From assembly GCA_023458595.1 (NCBI GenBank), contig JAEWYT010000215.1, forward strand, positions 62,001 to 126,000: a stretch of 64,000 nt of DNA, written 5' to 3'. The stretch is from Pseudomonadota bacterium (GTDB lineage: Bacteria; Pseudomonadota; Alphaproteobacteria; Rhizobiales; Tepidamorphaceae). Shown here in pieces: positions 34,555 through 43,125 of the stretch (within the stretch, counting starts at the first letter, position 1; the number at the start of each line of letters is the position of its first letter). The position numbers were made by a program, and so were the translations under genes. The notes below the pieces were generated by a model that ran no database searches, had not been told where the DNA came from, and was given only the letters and a program-made list of their open reading frames with translations.

Positions 34555-34756
34555 CATCGCATCTCCGGCGCGTCGCCGGGGCAGCACGAGGAGCGCCATC
34601 GTCGCGCCGACCACCAGGCCCGGCGTACCGAGGTAGCCCCGTCCGACGGCGTTCTAAGTGACGTGGCCAGGCGCCGGCCGTAGCTCGCGCGGACCGCTTC
34701 GTTGATCCGGAGACACGGTTTCCCGACGAGACCCCCGCATTTTGTCAGGCGGAAAG

Positions 34757-36250
34757 TCAGGCGATCCGACCGGCCACGCTCTTTGTCCGGCAGTAGCTGA
34801 GGAGGCCCTCGAGCCCTTTCTCGCGACCGAAGCCCGATTTCCGGTTGCCACCGAACGGGACTTCGATGCCGCCGGCGAAGTACTCGTTTATGAAGACCTG
34901 GCCGGCGTCGATCCGGCGCGCCATGCGATGGGCCACGCCGAAGTCGCGGGTATAGATGCCGGCGACCAGGGCGTAGTCGGTGGCGTTCGCCAGGGCCAGA
35001 GCATGCTCGGCGTCATCGGCCTTCTGCATGGCGAGAACCGGGCCGAAGATCTCCTCCTGCACGAGTTCGTCGCCGACGTCGGGGCACAAGGCGATCGTCG
35101 GCCTGTAGAACCAGCCGGCCCCAGTCTGCGGATCGGTCGTCGCTTCGCCGCCGGTCGCCACTTCGACGCCGCGCGCCCGCGCGCGCTCGACGAAACCGGC
35201 TATCCTCGCGAGCTGCTGTGCCGAATTGACCGGACCGAGTTGCGGATCGGTCAGTCCATGGCCGATCGTAAGCGCTTCGGCCCGGCGGCAGAGCCGTTCC
35301 AACAGCTCATCGTGGATCGTCGCCTCGACGACAACGCGCGAACCGGCCGAGCAGATTTGGCCGGCGTTCTCATAGATCGCGCCGACTATTCCGTCGGTTG
35401 CGGCGTCGAGGTCGCAATCCGCCATCACCACGACGGGCGATTTGCCCCCCAGTTCCAGCACCAGTCGCGTCACGTTGTCCGCGGCCGAGCGCATCACACG
35501 CTGACCGGTCGCAACGGACCCCGTGAAGGTAATGTGGTCGACGAGCGGATGGGAGACGAGCGGCTCGCCTGCTTCCGGGCCGGTACCCGTGACGACGTTG
35601 CACACGCCGTCGGGCAATCCGGCCTCGTTTAGAATCGCCGCCAGCAGAAGCGCCGTGAACGGCGTCTGCTCGGCGGGCTTCGCGACGACCGCACAGCCGG
35701 CGGCAAGGGCCGGCGCGATGCCCCGCGCGGCCGTCGAGATCGGATAGTTCCACGGAATAATCTGCGCGGTGACCCCGACCGGCTCGTGCATGCTGTAGCC
35801 GAGATGGTTCGGTCCGAGCGGAAAGGTGTCCCCCTGCAGCTTGTCGCATGCGCCGGCGTAATACTCGAAGGCGCGCGCGGCGCCGCGAACGTCACCGAGC
35901 GCCTCGGAATACGCCTTGCCGCTGTCGAGCGTCTCGACCACGGCGAGGCGCTCGGCGTTGTCCCGGATCGCCTGCGCCGTGCGCATCAGGATGCGACCGC
36001 GCTCGACTGCGGCTGTGTCGCGCCATTCTGCCTCGAAAGCCCTGACGGCGCTCTCGACGGCGGCGGCAACATCGTCGGCGCCACCGCGGGCGAAGGAGGC
36101 GAAGGGCTTCGCCTTGCCGGGATCGAAACTCTCCATCTCCCGTCCGTCTGACGAGGGGACGAACCGGCCGCCGATGAGATGCCCTGCCGGCAGGCCGGGA
36201 ACCTTTCCCGTCTGGCGGGCGGTATCGAGGATCGAGCTTCCCCGCGGCAC
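34757..36250 (-). CDS. Aldehyde dehydrogenase family protein
   Basis: A 497-residue NAD(P)-dependent aldehyde dehydrogenase from the GTG at 36250, which has GGAGGG 6 nt upstream and gives the family-typical length. Catalytic residues are visible: N168 in PWNYP, K191 in AKPAEQTP, E266 in LELGGKSP and C300 in NAGQICSAGSRV. It begins 3 nt after the enolase-family gene, so they form one operon on this strand. In an amine-catabolism context it would oxidise an aminoaldehyde or sugar-type aldehyde to the acid, as gamma-aminobutyraldehyde or betaine aldehyde dehydrogenases do. Confidence 0.92.
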   Translation of the reverse strand: MPRGSSILDTARQTGKVPGLPAGHLIGGRFVPSSDGREMESFDPGKAKPFASFARGGADDVAAAVESAVRAFEAEWRDTAAVERGRILMRTAQAIRDNAERLAVVETLDSGKAYSEALGDVRGAARAFEYYAGACDKLQGDTFPLGPNHLGYSMHEPVGVTAQIIPWNYPISTAARGIAPALAAGCAVVAKPAEQTPFTALLLAAILNEAGLPDGVCNVVTGTGPEAGEPLVSHPLVDHITFTGSVATGQRVMRSAADNVTRLVLELGGKSPVVVMADCDLDAATDGIVGAIYENAGQICSAGSRVVVEATIHDELLERLCRRAEALTIGHGLTDPQLGPVNSAQQLARIAGFVERARARGVEVATGGEATTDPQTGAGWFYRPTIALCPDVGDELVQEEIFGPVLAMQKADDAEHALALANATDYALVAGIYTRDFGVAHRMARRIDAGQVFINEYFAGGIEVPFGGNRKSGFGREKGLEGLLSYCRTKSVAGRIA

Positions 36251-36252
36251 CG

Positions 36253-37359
36253 TCAGCCCTCCATCCGGCTTTCCTGATGCATGGCGCGGGACAGCCAATC
36301 CGCAGAAATTTCCGCACCCCATCCCGGCTTTTCGGTGACGGTCACGTGCCCGTCCGTGACGACGTAGGGGTCTTCCTCGAACAGCCCGTACTGCCAGGGG
36401 TAGTAGTCCTCGACTTCGATCGATAGTTCGAGATAGGGGCCGGCGTTCGGGATGGCGCGCAGGAAGTGCATGGTGAACAGCGTCACGAGCGACAGGTTGG
36501 CGGAATGGGGCGTGCAGGGCAGCCCTTCGGCTGCGCCCATTGTCGCAACGCGCAGCGCACGCGTCAGGCCGCCTACGTAACAGACGTCCGGCTGGATCAC
36601 GTCTACCACGTGCTGTTTCGTCATGCGGCGCCAGTCGACCAGCGAGCAGTCCTGCTCACCGCCGGCGACGTCGATCGAAAGCGCGTCGGTCACCTGCTTC
36701 GTCTGCTCGTATTCCCAATAGGGGCAGGGCTCCTCGAAGTGGCAGATGCCGTTGTCCTCGAGCATCCGGCCGACCTCGATCGCCCGCGCCGGCGAGAAGC
36801 CGGAATTGCCGTCGACGAGTAGTGTCGCTGCGTCGCCGAGTTCGTGGCGTACGATCGGGATGATCTCTTCCGTGCGGCCTGGCCATTCGTCGACGTCGAG
36901 TCCGCATTCCGCGCCGACGCGGAACTTGAAGGCGTCGAAACCGTATTGGTCGTGCAGGGCCTTCAGGCGTCGTGCCTCGTCGGCGGGCGTGATGTCACGC
37001 TTCATCGACGAGGCATAGGCGCGCAAGCGTCCGGGTGTGCCGCCGATCAGAGCGCACACGGGCTTGTCCTCGAGTTTGCCCCTGAGGTCCCACAGGGCCG
37101 TGTCGACGCCACCGATGGCGCGGCTGACGTACGAGCCGGGGAACTTGTGCTCGCGGAGCGGGATCTCGTCGACCAGCGCGTCGATGTCGAGCGCGTCCTT
37201 GCCGAGCGCGTAGGGGGCGACCTGTCGGTGCAGCACCGCCGCCGTGATGTCGGCATTGTAGGGCGCGACCTGCCCCCAACCCTCCGATCCGTCCTCGGCG
37301 CGGACCCGCACGAAGCAGATGAATCGGCTGGCGAATGTCTCGATACTGGCGATGCGCAT
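36253..37359 (-). CDS. Mandelate racemase/muconate lactonizing enzyme family protein
   Basis: A 368-residue enolase-superfamily enzyme. Metal ligands are D183 (LVDGNSG), E209 or E210 (FEEP) and E235 (GGEQD); D258 (IQPDVCYVGG) and H285 (PHSANLS) form the Asp-His dyad of the mandelate-racemase subgroup, and K145-F-R147 replaces the usual KxK. It should abstract a proton alpha to a carboxylate, giving epimerisation or dehydration. It is the first gene after the MocR-controlled divergent promoter, so its substrate is probably related to that of the linked PotDABC-like importer. Confidence 0.9.
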   Translation of the reverse strand: MRIASIETFASRFICFVRVRAEDGSEGWGQVAPYNADITAAVLHRQVAPYALGKDALDIDALVDEIPLREHKFPGSYVSRAIGGVDTALWDLRGKLEDKPVCALIGGTPGRLRAYASSMKRDITPADEARRLKALHDQYGFDAFKFRVGAECGLDVDEWPGRTEEIIPIVRHELGDAATLLVDGNSGFSPARAIEVGRMLEDNGICHFEEPCPYWEYEQTKQVTDALSIDVAGGEQDCSLVDWRRMTKQHVVDVIQPDVCYVGGLTRALRVATMGAAEGLPCTPHSANLSLVTLFTMHFLRAIPNAGPYLELSIEVEDYYPWQYGLFEEDPYVVTDGHVTVTEKPGWGAEISADWLSRAMHQESRMEG

Positions 37360-37410
37360 TGGGAGCCTGCACGACGCGGTGGGGACGATACCGGCGCCAC
37401 ACTAGGAAAA

Positions 37411-37460
37411 ATTGGACTTGAACGAAGGGCCATTATCGTTTGGGCTAAAGTCCAATTCAA
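37411..37460 (-). promoter_or_regulatory. Divergent promoter with inverted half-sites, enolase/aldehyde dehydrogenase operon
   Basis: On the minus strand TTGAAT (37455-37460), a 17-nt spacer and GATAAT (37432-37437) form a good sigma-70 promoter. The half-site AGTCCAAT (37449-37456) overlaps the -35 and spacer, and its inverse ATTGGACT (37411-37418) lies downstream of the -10. The halves are 38 bp apart, centre to centre. The same arrangement is found at 38974-39023. Confidence 0.7.
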
Positions 37461-37492
37461 ACCGGTGGAACGGACATGCCGGGAGGACAGAC

Positions 37493-38971
37493 GTGAAGAC
37501 CAACGGTGGGGCGTTGTTGTCGTCGATCCATATCGACCGCAACTCGAACAGGAAGATCGGCGTCCAGCTCTACATGGGACTGAAGGATCTTTTGCTGACC
37601 CAGGGCATCAAGCCCGGCGAGCGGCTTCCTGCGAGCCGTACGCTCGCCTCCGAGGTCGGCGTTTCGCGAACCACGGTGGTCGATGCCGTCGACCGGCTTA
37701 TCTCGGAGGGGCTTCTGGAGGCGCGTGTCGGCTCCGGCACCTATGTCAGCGACACGCTGTCGAAGAGCAGGCCCGCCGGAACCGCCGAACCCAAGGCTAA
37801 GGGCCCCGCAGCCGAGCCGCGGCTGTCGCGCGCCGCCCGCGACGCTCAGCACCAGTTCATGCCACGCTCCTGGCTACCGCACCAGGCGCAGCCGTTCATC
37901 ACGGCCCTTCCGGCACTCGATCTGTTTCCGATGGCACACTGGTCGCGTATCTCCTCGCGCCACTGGCGGGGCGGACGCGAAGCCGTGATGGGCTACGGCC
38001 ATCCGTTCGGCCACAAGGGTCTGCGCGAGGCCATCGCCACCCATCTCAACGCCGTGCGAGGCATCCGCAGCGACCCGGAACAGATCCTCATCGTCGGCGG
38101 CGCCCAGCAGGCGTTCTTCCTCATCGGCCTGTTGCTGCTCAATCCTGGCGAACGGGTCTGGTTCGAGAATCCGGGCGCGATCGGCGCGCGCAACGCTTTC
38201 GTCGCGACCGGGGCGGATCTCGTGCCGGTCGACGTCGACGAGGAGGGCCTGGACGTCGAGGACGGCATGAGACGGGCCCCCCGGTTCCGGCTCGCCTTCG
38301 TCACACCGTCCCACCAGCAGCCGCTCGGGCGGGTTATGAGCCTGTCGCGCCGTTTCGCTCTGCTCGAGGCGGCGGAGGAGGCGGATGCGCTGATCGTCGA
38401 GGATGACTACGACGGTGAGTTCTACTACGGCGACAAGCCGCTGCCTCCGCTCAAGAGCATCGACACGCGGGAGCGGGTCATTTATGTCGGCACCTTCTCG
38501 AAGTCGCTGTTTCCCTCGCTCCGGCTCGGGTTTGTCCTCGTTCCGCGCGGGTTGGTCGATGTCTTCGCCAGCGTCAGCGCCAACTGGCTGAGCGGGGTGC
38601 CGACCGCCAACCAGGCCATCGTGGCCGACTTTATGAACGAGGGGCTGTTTGCCACGCATCTGCGGTTGATGCGGCAGGCCTACCGCGCTCGCCACGACGC
38701 CTTGACCGAGGCCTCGGCCGCGCTGGCCGGTCGCATCGACATCAGGCCGACGTCGAGCGGTTTCCATACGATCGGCATCGTACGGGATGGCCTGGACAAA
38801 CAGGCGATCGTCGAGCAGGCGAGGGTGCGCGGTGTCGTCCTGGCGCCCTTGTCGCGCTATTGCCTCGATCCCGTAGACGAGAAGGGCATCGTCTTCGGAT
38901 TCGGAGCGGTCGGGGAGGAAAAGATACGAACTGGCATCGAAGAGTTGACCCGGATTCCTGCGCTCAACTGA
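37493..38971 (+). CDS. MocR/PdxR-type GntR-family regulator with aminotransferase domain
   Basis: A 492-residue regulator. The N-terminal GntR winged helix (GVQLYMGLKDLLLTQGIKPGERLPASR then TLASEVGVSRTTVVDAVDRL) is joined by a linker to a fold-type-I aminotransferase domain with the PLP lysine in YVGTFSKSLFPSLRLGF and IVEDDYDGEFYY upstream of it. The GTG at 37493 is chosen because GGGAGGA precedes it; the frame is open to 37412. MocR proteins sense PLP adducts of amino compounds. It lies between the two transcription units it probably controls. Confidence 0.92.
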   Translation: MKTNGGALLSSIHIDRNSNRKIGVQLYMGLKDLLLTQGIKPGERLPASRTLASEVGVSRTTVVDAVDRLISEGLLEARVGSGTYVSDTLSKSRPAGTAEPKAKGPAAEPRLSRAARDAQHQFMPRSWLPHQAQPFITALPALDLFPMAHWSRISSRHWRGGREAVMGYGHPFGHKGLREAIATHLNAVRGIRSDPEQILIVGGAQQAFFLIGLLLLNPGERVWFENPGAIGARNAFVATGADLVPVDVDEEGLDVEDGMRRAPRFRLAFVTPSHQQPLGRVMSLSRRFALLEAAEEADALIVEDDYDGEFYYGDKPLPPLKSIDTRERVIYVGTFSKSLFPSLRLGFVLVPRGLVDVFASVSANWLSGVPTANQAIVADFMNEGLFATHLRLMRQAYRARHDALTEASAALAGRIDIRPTSSGFHTIGIVRDGLDKQAIVEQARVRGVVLAPLSRYCLDPVDEKGIVFGFGAVGEEKIRTGIEELTRIPALN

Positions 38972-38973
38972 GC

Positions 38974-39023
38974 AAGAATTGGACTGCGGCCAGGTTGAGA
39001 ATGGATATACGGCGCAGTCCAAT
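38974..39023 (+). promoter_or_regulatory. Promoter region with inverted half-sites, PotDABC-type operon
   Basis: ATTGGACT (38978-38985) and AGTCCAAT (39016-39023) form an inverted pair 38 bp apart, extended by three more matching bases each (ATTGGACTGCG/CGCAGTCCAAT). AAGAAT (38974-38979) and GAGAAT (38997-39002) occupy exactly the positions of the -35 and -10 of the 37411-37460 promoter, although they are weaker matches to consensus. Confidence 0.6.
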
Positions 39024-39099
39024 AGCGCCGTAGCCTCCAGGCTCTGGACGTGCGACCCGTCGCTGCCGGCGGGTCCAGGAGAACGGGAGGTATTCTACA

Positions 39100-40203
39100 A
39101 TGCGCACGCGTGGGACTCGAACATCTGTCGTCAGAGCGCTTTCTGCCGCGCTGATGCTTTCGGCGGGGGTCGTCATGACCTCGGGGGGCGCTGAAGCCGA
39201 AACCCTGCGGATTCTCACCTGGGGCTCCTATGCTCCGGAAGAGCTCGTCAAGAAATTCGAGGAAAAATACCCCGACATCAAGGTGGAGGTGACGTTCTCC
39301 AACAACGAGGAGATGGTCGCCAAGCTGCGCGCGACCGGCGGTGCCGGTTTCGATCTCGCGCAGCCGAGCCACGACCGCATCTTCGCAGCGCAGCAGGAAT
39401 TCAACATCTACAAGCCGCTCGATCTATCGAAGATCGACACGTCGGCAATGGAGCCGGGCTTGCTCGACGGCGTGAAGGCGAACACGACAATTGACGGCGA
39501 GGTCTACGCCGTGCCGCACCAGTGGGGCACGTCCGGCCTGATGGCCGACAAGACCAAGGCGCCGGACGTCAAGAGCTGGGCGGACCTCTGCGATCCCAAA
39601 TACAAGGGCAAGACCTCGATGCGCCTGAAGCGCACGATCCTGCTCGGAACGGCGTTCGCCATGGGCGAGAACCCGTTCGAAGCGTACTCGGACCTCGACA
39701 AGTACCAGAAGATCCTCGACCAGGTGGCGGAGAAGCTGATCGCCTGCAAGGACAACATCAAGGCCTACTGGAACGGCGGCGACGACCTGTCCGCGATGAT
39801 GCTGTCGGGTGAGGTCGTGGCATCCGAAACGTGGGATTCGACGGCCTACAAACTCTTCGGCCAGAACAACAACATCGTTTTCGTGCCGCCGGAGACCGGC
39901 GCACTCGCCTGGATCGACACCTTCGCGATACCGCGCAAGGGCGAGGCGGACGACGCCGCCTACAAGTGGATCAACTTCGTGCTCGAGCCGGAGAACGTGA
40001 AGATCATGTCGGCCAGCACCGGCGCTATCGCATCCGTGAAAGGCGGCAAGGACCTGCTGCCGGAGGACAAGCGCGCGGCCGTCAATGCCGCCTTCACCGA
40101 CGCCGACATGGCCAACCTCAAGTTCTTTGCCAACATTCCTCCGGGCGTCGAGGACATGGAAGGCAAGACGCTGGAGAAGATCAAGGCGGCCACCGGCGGC
40201 TAA
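39100..40203 (+). CDS. potD: Polyamine-type ABC transporter substrate-binding protein (PotD/PotF family)
   Basis: A 367-residue periplasmic binding protein. The signal peptide covers about residues 1-33 (cleavage near AEA). LRILTWGSYAPEELVKKFEEKY, GFDLAQPSHDRI, YAVPHQWGTSGLMAD and the later WNGGDDLSAMMLSGEV and WIDTFAIPRKGE segments match spermidine/putrescine-binding proteins. The ATG follows AACGGGAGG. The ligand may be a polyamine or a similar amine; close relatives also bind opines or amino acids. A hairpin follows within 14 nt of the stop. Confidence 0.9.
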   Translation: MRTRGTRTSVVRALSAALMLSAGVVMTSGGAEAETLRILTWGSYAPEELVKKFEEKYPDIKVEVTFSNNEEMVAKLRATGGAGFDLAQPSHDRIFAAQQEFNIYKPLDLSKIDTSAMEPGLLDGVKANTTIDGEVYAVPHQWGTSGLMADKTKAPDVKSWADLCDPKYKGKTSMRLKRTILLGTAFAMGENPFEAYSDLDKYQKILDQVAEKLIACKDNIKAYWNGGDDLSAMMLSGEVVASETWDSTAYKLFGQNNNIVFVPPETGALAWIDTFAIPRKGEADDAAYKWINFVLEPENVKIMSASTGAIASVKGGKDLLPEDKRAAVNAAFTDADMANLKFFANIPPGVEDMEGKTLEKIKAATGG

Positions 40204-40216
40204 GAGAAAGCGTTGC

Positions 40217-40255
40217 AAGTCGAGGAAGCGCGGCTCAGTCTGGCTTCCTCGACTT
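40217..40255 (+). terminator. Stem-loop after PotD-type binding-protein gene
   Basis: Bases 40217-40229 pair perfectly with 40243-40255 (13 bp) around a 13-base loop, and TTTT (40254-40257) ends the structure. It looks like a weak intrinsic terminator or attenuator between the binding-protein gene and the ATPase gene. It also excludes the TTG at 40213 as a sensible start of the next gene. Confidence 0.65.
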
Positions 40256-40287
40256 TTGCGCATCTGCCGTCTACCACGGAACCGCCG

Positions 40288-41394
40288 ATGACCGCACCCC
40301 AAGTGTCCGATCTGGAGTGCCTGGGAGTCTCGAAGACTTTCGGCGCCGTGAAAGCCGTCCAGGACGTTTCCATCGACATCCCGAGCGGCTCGTTCTTCTC
40401 CATCCTGGGCCCGTCGGGCTGCGGCAAAACCACGCTGATGCGCATGATCGCCGGCTTCGAGGAGCCGAGCGCAGGCGACATCCGGATCAAGGGCCGCTCG
40501 GTTCTCGACGTCCCGCCGAACAGGCGCAACGTGAAGATGGTGTTCCAGCACCTGGCGCTGTTCCCGATGATGAACGTCTACGAGAACATCGCCTACGGCC
40601 TGCGCTGCCAGAAGCTCCGCAAGGAGGAGATCCGCCGCAAGGTGCACGACGTGCTGGAGCGCGTCGCGCTGCCAGATGTTGCCGGCCGTGAAATCCACCA
40701 ACTCTCGGGCGGCCAGAAACAGCGCATCGCGATCGCCCGCTGCATGGTGCTCGATCCCGACGTTCTACTGCTAGACGAGCCGCTCGGTGCATTGGACCTG
40801 AAGCTGCGCGAGGCGATGAAGATCGAGCTCAAGCTCCTGCAGCACCAGTTCAACACCACCTTCGTCTACATCACTCACGACCAGTCCGAGGCGCTGGTCA
40901 TGTCGGACCGGGTGGCCGTGATGAACAACGGCCGCTTCGAGCAGGTCGGCACCCCGCAGGAACTCTACCACAATCCATCGACGGCTTTCGTCGCGGGCTT
41001 CGTCGGCGACGCGAACCGTTGGGAGGGCCGGATCGCGCGGATCGACGGCAGGGCCGCGCAGGTCGAGACCGACGGCGGTCTCGTCGTTCGGTGCACGGCG
41101 ACCGGCGGGACGCTCGGCACGGGCGACCGGACCGAACTTTTCGTGCGCCCCGAGTTCATCGCGATCGACCGCGAAGCGTTCGCCGCCGCGGACGCGTTGT
41201 TCGGTGTCGTCGACAGCCTGCTTTTCAACGGCGCCAACAGCCGGGCGCTGGTCAGGATGGGCTCCGGCGAACTCGTCGAGGCGACCGTTACGCTGACCGG
41301 CGGTACCGACGACATCAAGCCCGGCGAGCGTGTACGCCTGTCCTGGGCCGCCGAAAACGCACTCTGCTTTCCCGCCAGCGGACGGTGCAAATGA
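40288..41394 (+). CDS. potA: Polyamine-type ABC transporter ATP-binding protein (PotA family)
   Basis: A 368-residue ABC ATPase. Walker A GPSGCGKTT, Q-loop VFQHLALFP, signature LSGGQKQRIAIARC, Walker B VLLLDEPLGALD and switch YITHDQSEAL are intact, followed by a C-terminal TOBE-type regulatory domain. The ATG at 40288 is chosen because the frame upstream runs through the hairpin; its ribosome site (ACGGA) is weak. It energises the PotB/PotC channel. Its stop overlaps the next ATG (ATGA). Confidence 0.92.
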   Translation: MTAPQVSDLECLGVSKTFGAVKAVQDVSIDIPSGSFFSILGPSGCGKTTLMRMIAGFEEPSAGDIRIKGRSVLDVPPNRRNVKMVFQHLALFPMMNVYENIAYGLRCQKLRKEEIRRKVHDVLERVALPDVAGREIHQLSGGQKQRIAIARCMVLDPDVLLLDEPLGALDLKLREAMKIELKLLQHQFNTTFVYITHDQSEALVMSDRVAVMNNGRFEQVGTPQELYHNPSTAFVAGFVGDANRWEGRIARIDGRAAQVETDGGLVVRCTATGGTLGTGDRTELFVRPEFIAIDREAFAAADALFGVVDSLLFNGANSRALVRMGSGELVEATVTLTGGTDDIKPGERVRLSWAAENALCFPASGRCK

Positions 41395-42260
41395 AACACC
41401 GCGACGCCCGGCGGCTGGCCCTTATCCTCCTGTTTGCGCCATTTGCGCTGTGGATCGCGCTGCTGATCCTGCTGCCGCATATTGGCATGGGCATCCTGTC
41501 GCTGCGCGAGAAGATCGGCCCGCGCCAGTACGAATTCGGCTTCGGCAACTATCTGGAGTTCGTGCACGAGCCGATCTACTGGAACACGCTCCTGCGCACC
41601 GGCTCCATGTCGCTGCTGGTGACCGTGATCGCCCTGATCGTCGGGTTCCCGGTCGCCTACTACATCGCCAAGATTGCCGGCAAACGGTCGCGCGGCGCGC
41701 TGTTCCTGCTCTGCCTGGTCCCGCTGTGGGTAAGCGACCTGATCCGCGCCTACGGCTGGATCCTGCTCCTGCGCGAGACCGGCATCGTCTCCAGCGTGCT
41801 GCAGTATGTCGGGCTGGCGTCGGGGCCCGTCGAGATGCTCTACAACGATGCCACGGTGATCGTCGGGCTCGTCTACACGGTCATGCTGTTCATGATAGTG
41901 CCGCTTGCCTCGACGCTCGACGGCATGGACGACGCCCTGATCGAGGCCGGCTACAACCTCGGCGGCAACGGCTTCACGGTCCTGCGCCGCATCATCGTCC
42001 CCTATGCAATGCCGGGAATCGTCTCCGGCTGCATCATCGTGTTCATGCTGACGGCCGGCAGCTATCTCACGCCGGTCCTGCTCGGCGGCAAGAACTCGAG
42101 CTGGTTTACCGAGACGATCTACGAGCAGTTCATCACACGTTACAACTGGGAGACGGGCGCGGCCTTCGGCTTCCTGCTGCTGGCCTTCACCTCGATCGTG
42201 GTTTGGGTCGGCCTCAAGCTGTCCGGCCAGTCGCTGGCCGATACGATGGCGCGGAGCTGA
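41391..42260 (+). CDS. potB: Polyamine-type ABC transporter permease (PotB family)
   Basis: A 289-residue permease with six to seven hydrophobic segments. The EAA-type cytoplasmic loop that contacts the ATPase reads EAGYNLGGNGFTVLRRIIVPYAMPG. The N-terminal LLFAPFALWIALLILLPHIGMGILS segment is typical of PotB. The ATG overlaps the potA stop. The frame is open upstream inside potA, but only as a shadow. Confidence 0.92.
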   Translation: MKHRDARRLALILLFAPFALWIALLILLPHIGMGILSLREKIGPRQYEFGFGNYLEFVHEPIYWNTLLRTGSMSLLVTVIALIVGFPVAYYIAKIAGKRSRGALFLLCLVPLWVSDLIRAYGWILLLRETGIVSSVLQYVGLASGPVEMLYNDATVIVGLVYTVMLFMIVPLASTLDGMDDALIEAGYNLGGNGFTVLRRIIVPYAMPGIVSGCIIVFMLTAGSYLTPVLLGGKNSSWFTETIYEQFITRYNWETGAAFGFLLLAFTSIVVWVGLKLSGQSLADTMARS

Positions 42261-42264
42261 CGCT

Positions 42265-43119
42265 ATGCTCGGCAGGAACTACGCCTTCCTTCTGGCATAC
42301 CGGGTGTACCTGGCGGCCTTCTTCGTCTTCCTGGCGGCGCCGCTGTTCGCTGCCGGCATGTTCGCCTTCAACGACTCCCTGTTTCCCTCCCTCCCATGGC
42401 AGGGCTTCACGCTCGACTGGTTCTTCAACGATACCGAGCCGAAGCTCGGCATGTTCCACGACGAGCGCCTCCTTCGCGGGCTCTACTATTCCTTCGTGAT
42501 CGGCTGTTCGGTTTCGCTATTGTCGGTCTTCGTGGGAATCTGCAACGCGTTCCTGTTCGTGCGCAGCACGCTGCCGTTCAAGAACTTCTTCTATCTCATG
42601 ATGGTCCTGCCGTTGGTCATCCCGGGCGTGATCCTCGGCATTTCGATTCTGGTGCTGGCGAGCACGATTGCCAACGGTCTCGACGACAATTACGGCATCG
42701 ACCTCGATTTCCTGCGCCCCGGCATCGTGCTGGTCGTTCTCGGCCAGTTCTCCTTCATCACCACCATCACGTCGCTCGTCATCACCGCGCGGCTGCGGAA
42801 GTTCGACGCCACGATGGAGGAGGCGGCCTACAATCTCGGCGCCAGCCGGGCCCGCGTGCTCGCCACCGTGACGCTGCCCTACCTCAGGCCCGCGATGATA
42901 GCGGCGGGCATCGTCGCCTTCCTCGTTTCCTTCGAGAACTTCAACACGACGTTGTTCCTGGTCGGGTCGGAATCGCCGCTGACGATCACGATGTTCGACC
43001 GGATGGCGAAGGTTGGCTCGACGCCGGTGCTGAACGCCGTCTCGCTGTTCCTCATGGTTGCGTCCGGCTTGCTGGCGCTCGTCTCCGTCCTCGTACAGCG
43101 GGACCGGTCCACCGGCTGA
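42265..43119 (+). CDS. potC: Polyamine-type ABC transporter permease (PotC family)
   Basis: A 284-residue permease with six to seven hydrophobic segments and the EAA loop EEAAYNLGASRARVLATVTLPYLRP. It starts 4 nt after potB and forms the heterodimeric channel with it. The next gene, a GMC oxidoreductase, begins 6 nt after the stop, so oxidation and uptake are co-transcribed. Confidence 0.92.
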   Translation: MLGRNYAFLLAYRVYLAAFFVFLAAPLFAAGMFAFNDSLFPSLPWQGFTLDWFFNDTEPKLGMFHDERLLRGLYYSFVIGCSVSLLSVFVGICNAFLFVRSTLPFKNFFYLMMVLPLVIPGVILGISILVLASTIANGLDDNYGIDLDFLRPGIVLVVLGQFSFITTITSLVITARLRKFDATMEEAAYNLGASRARVLATVTLPYLRPAMIAAGIVAFLVSFENFNTTLFLVGSESPLTITMFDRMAKVGSTPVLNAVSLFLMVASGLLALVSVLVQRDRSTG

Positions 43120-43125
43120 ACCTCC

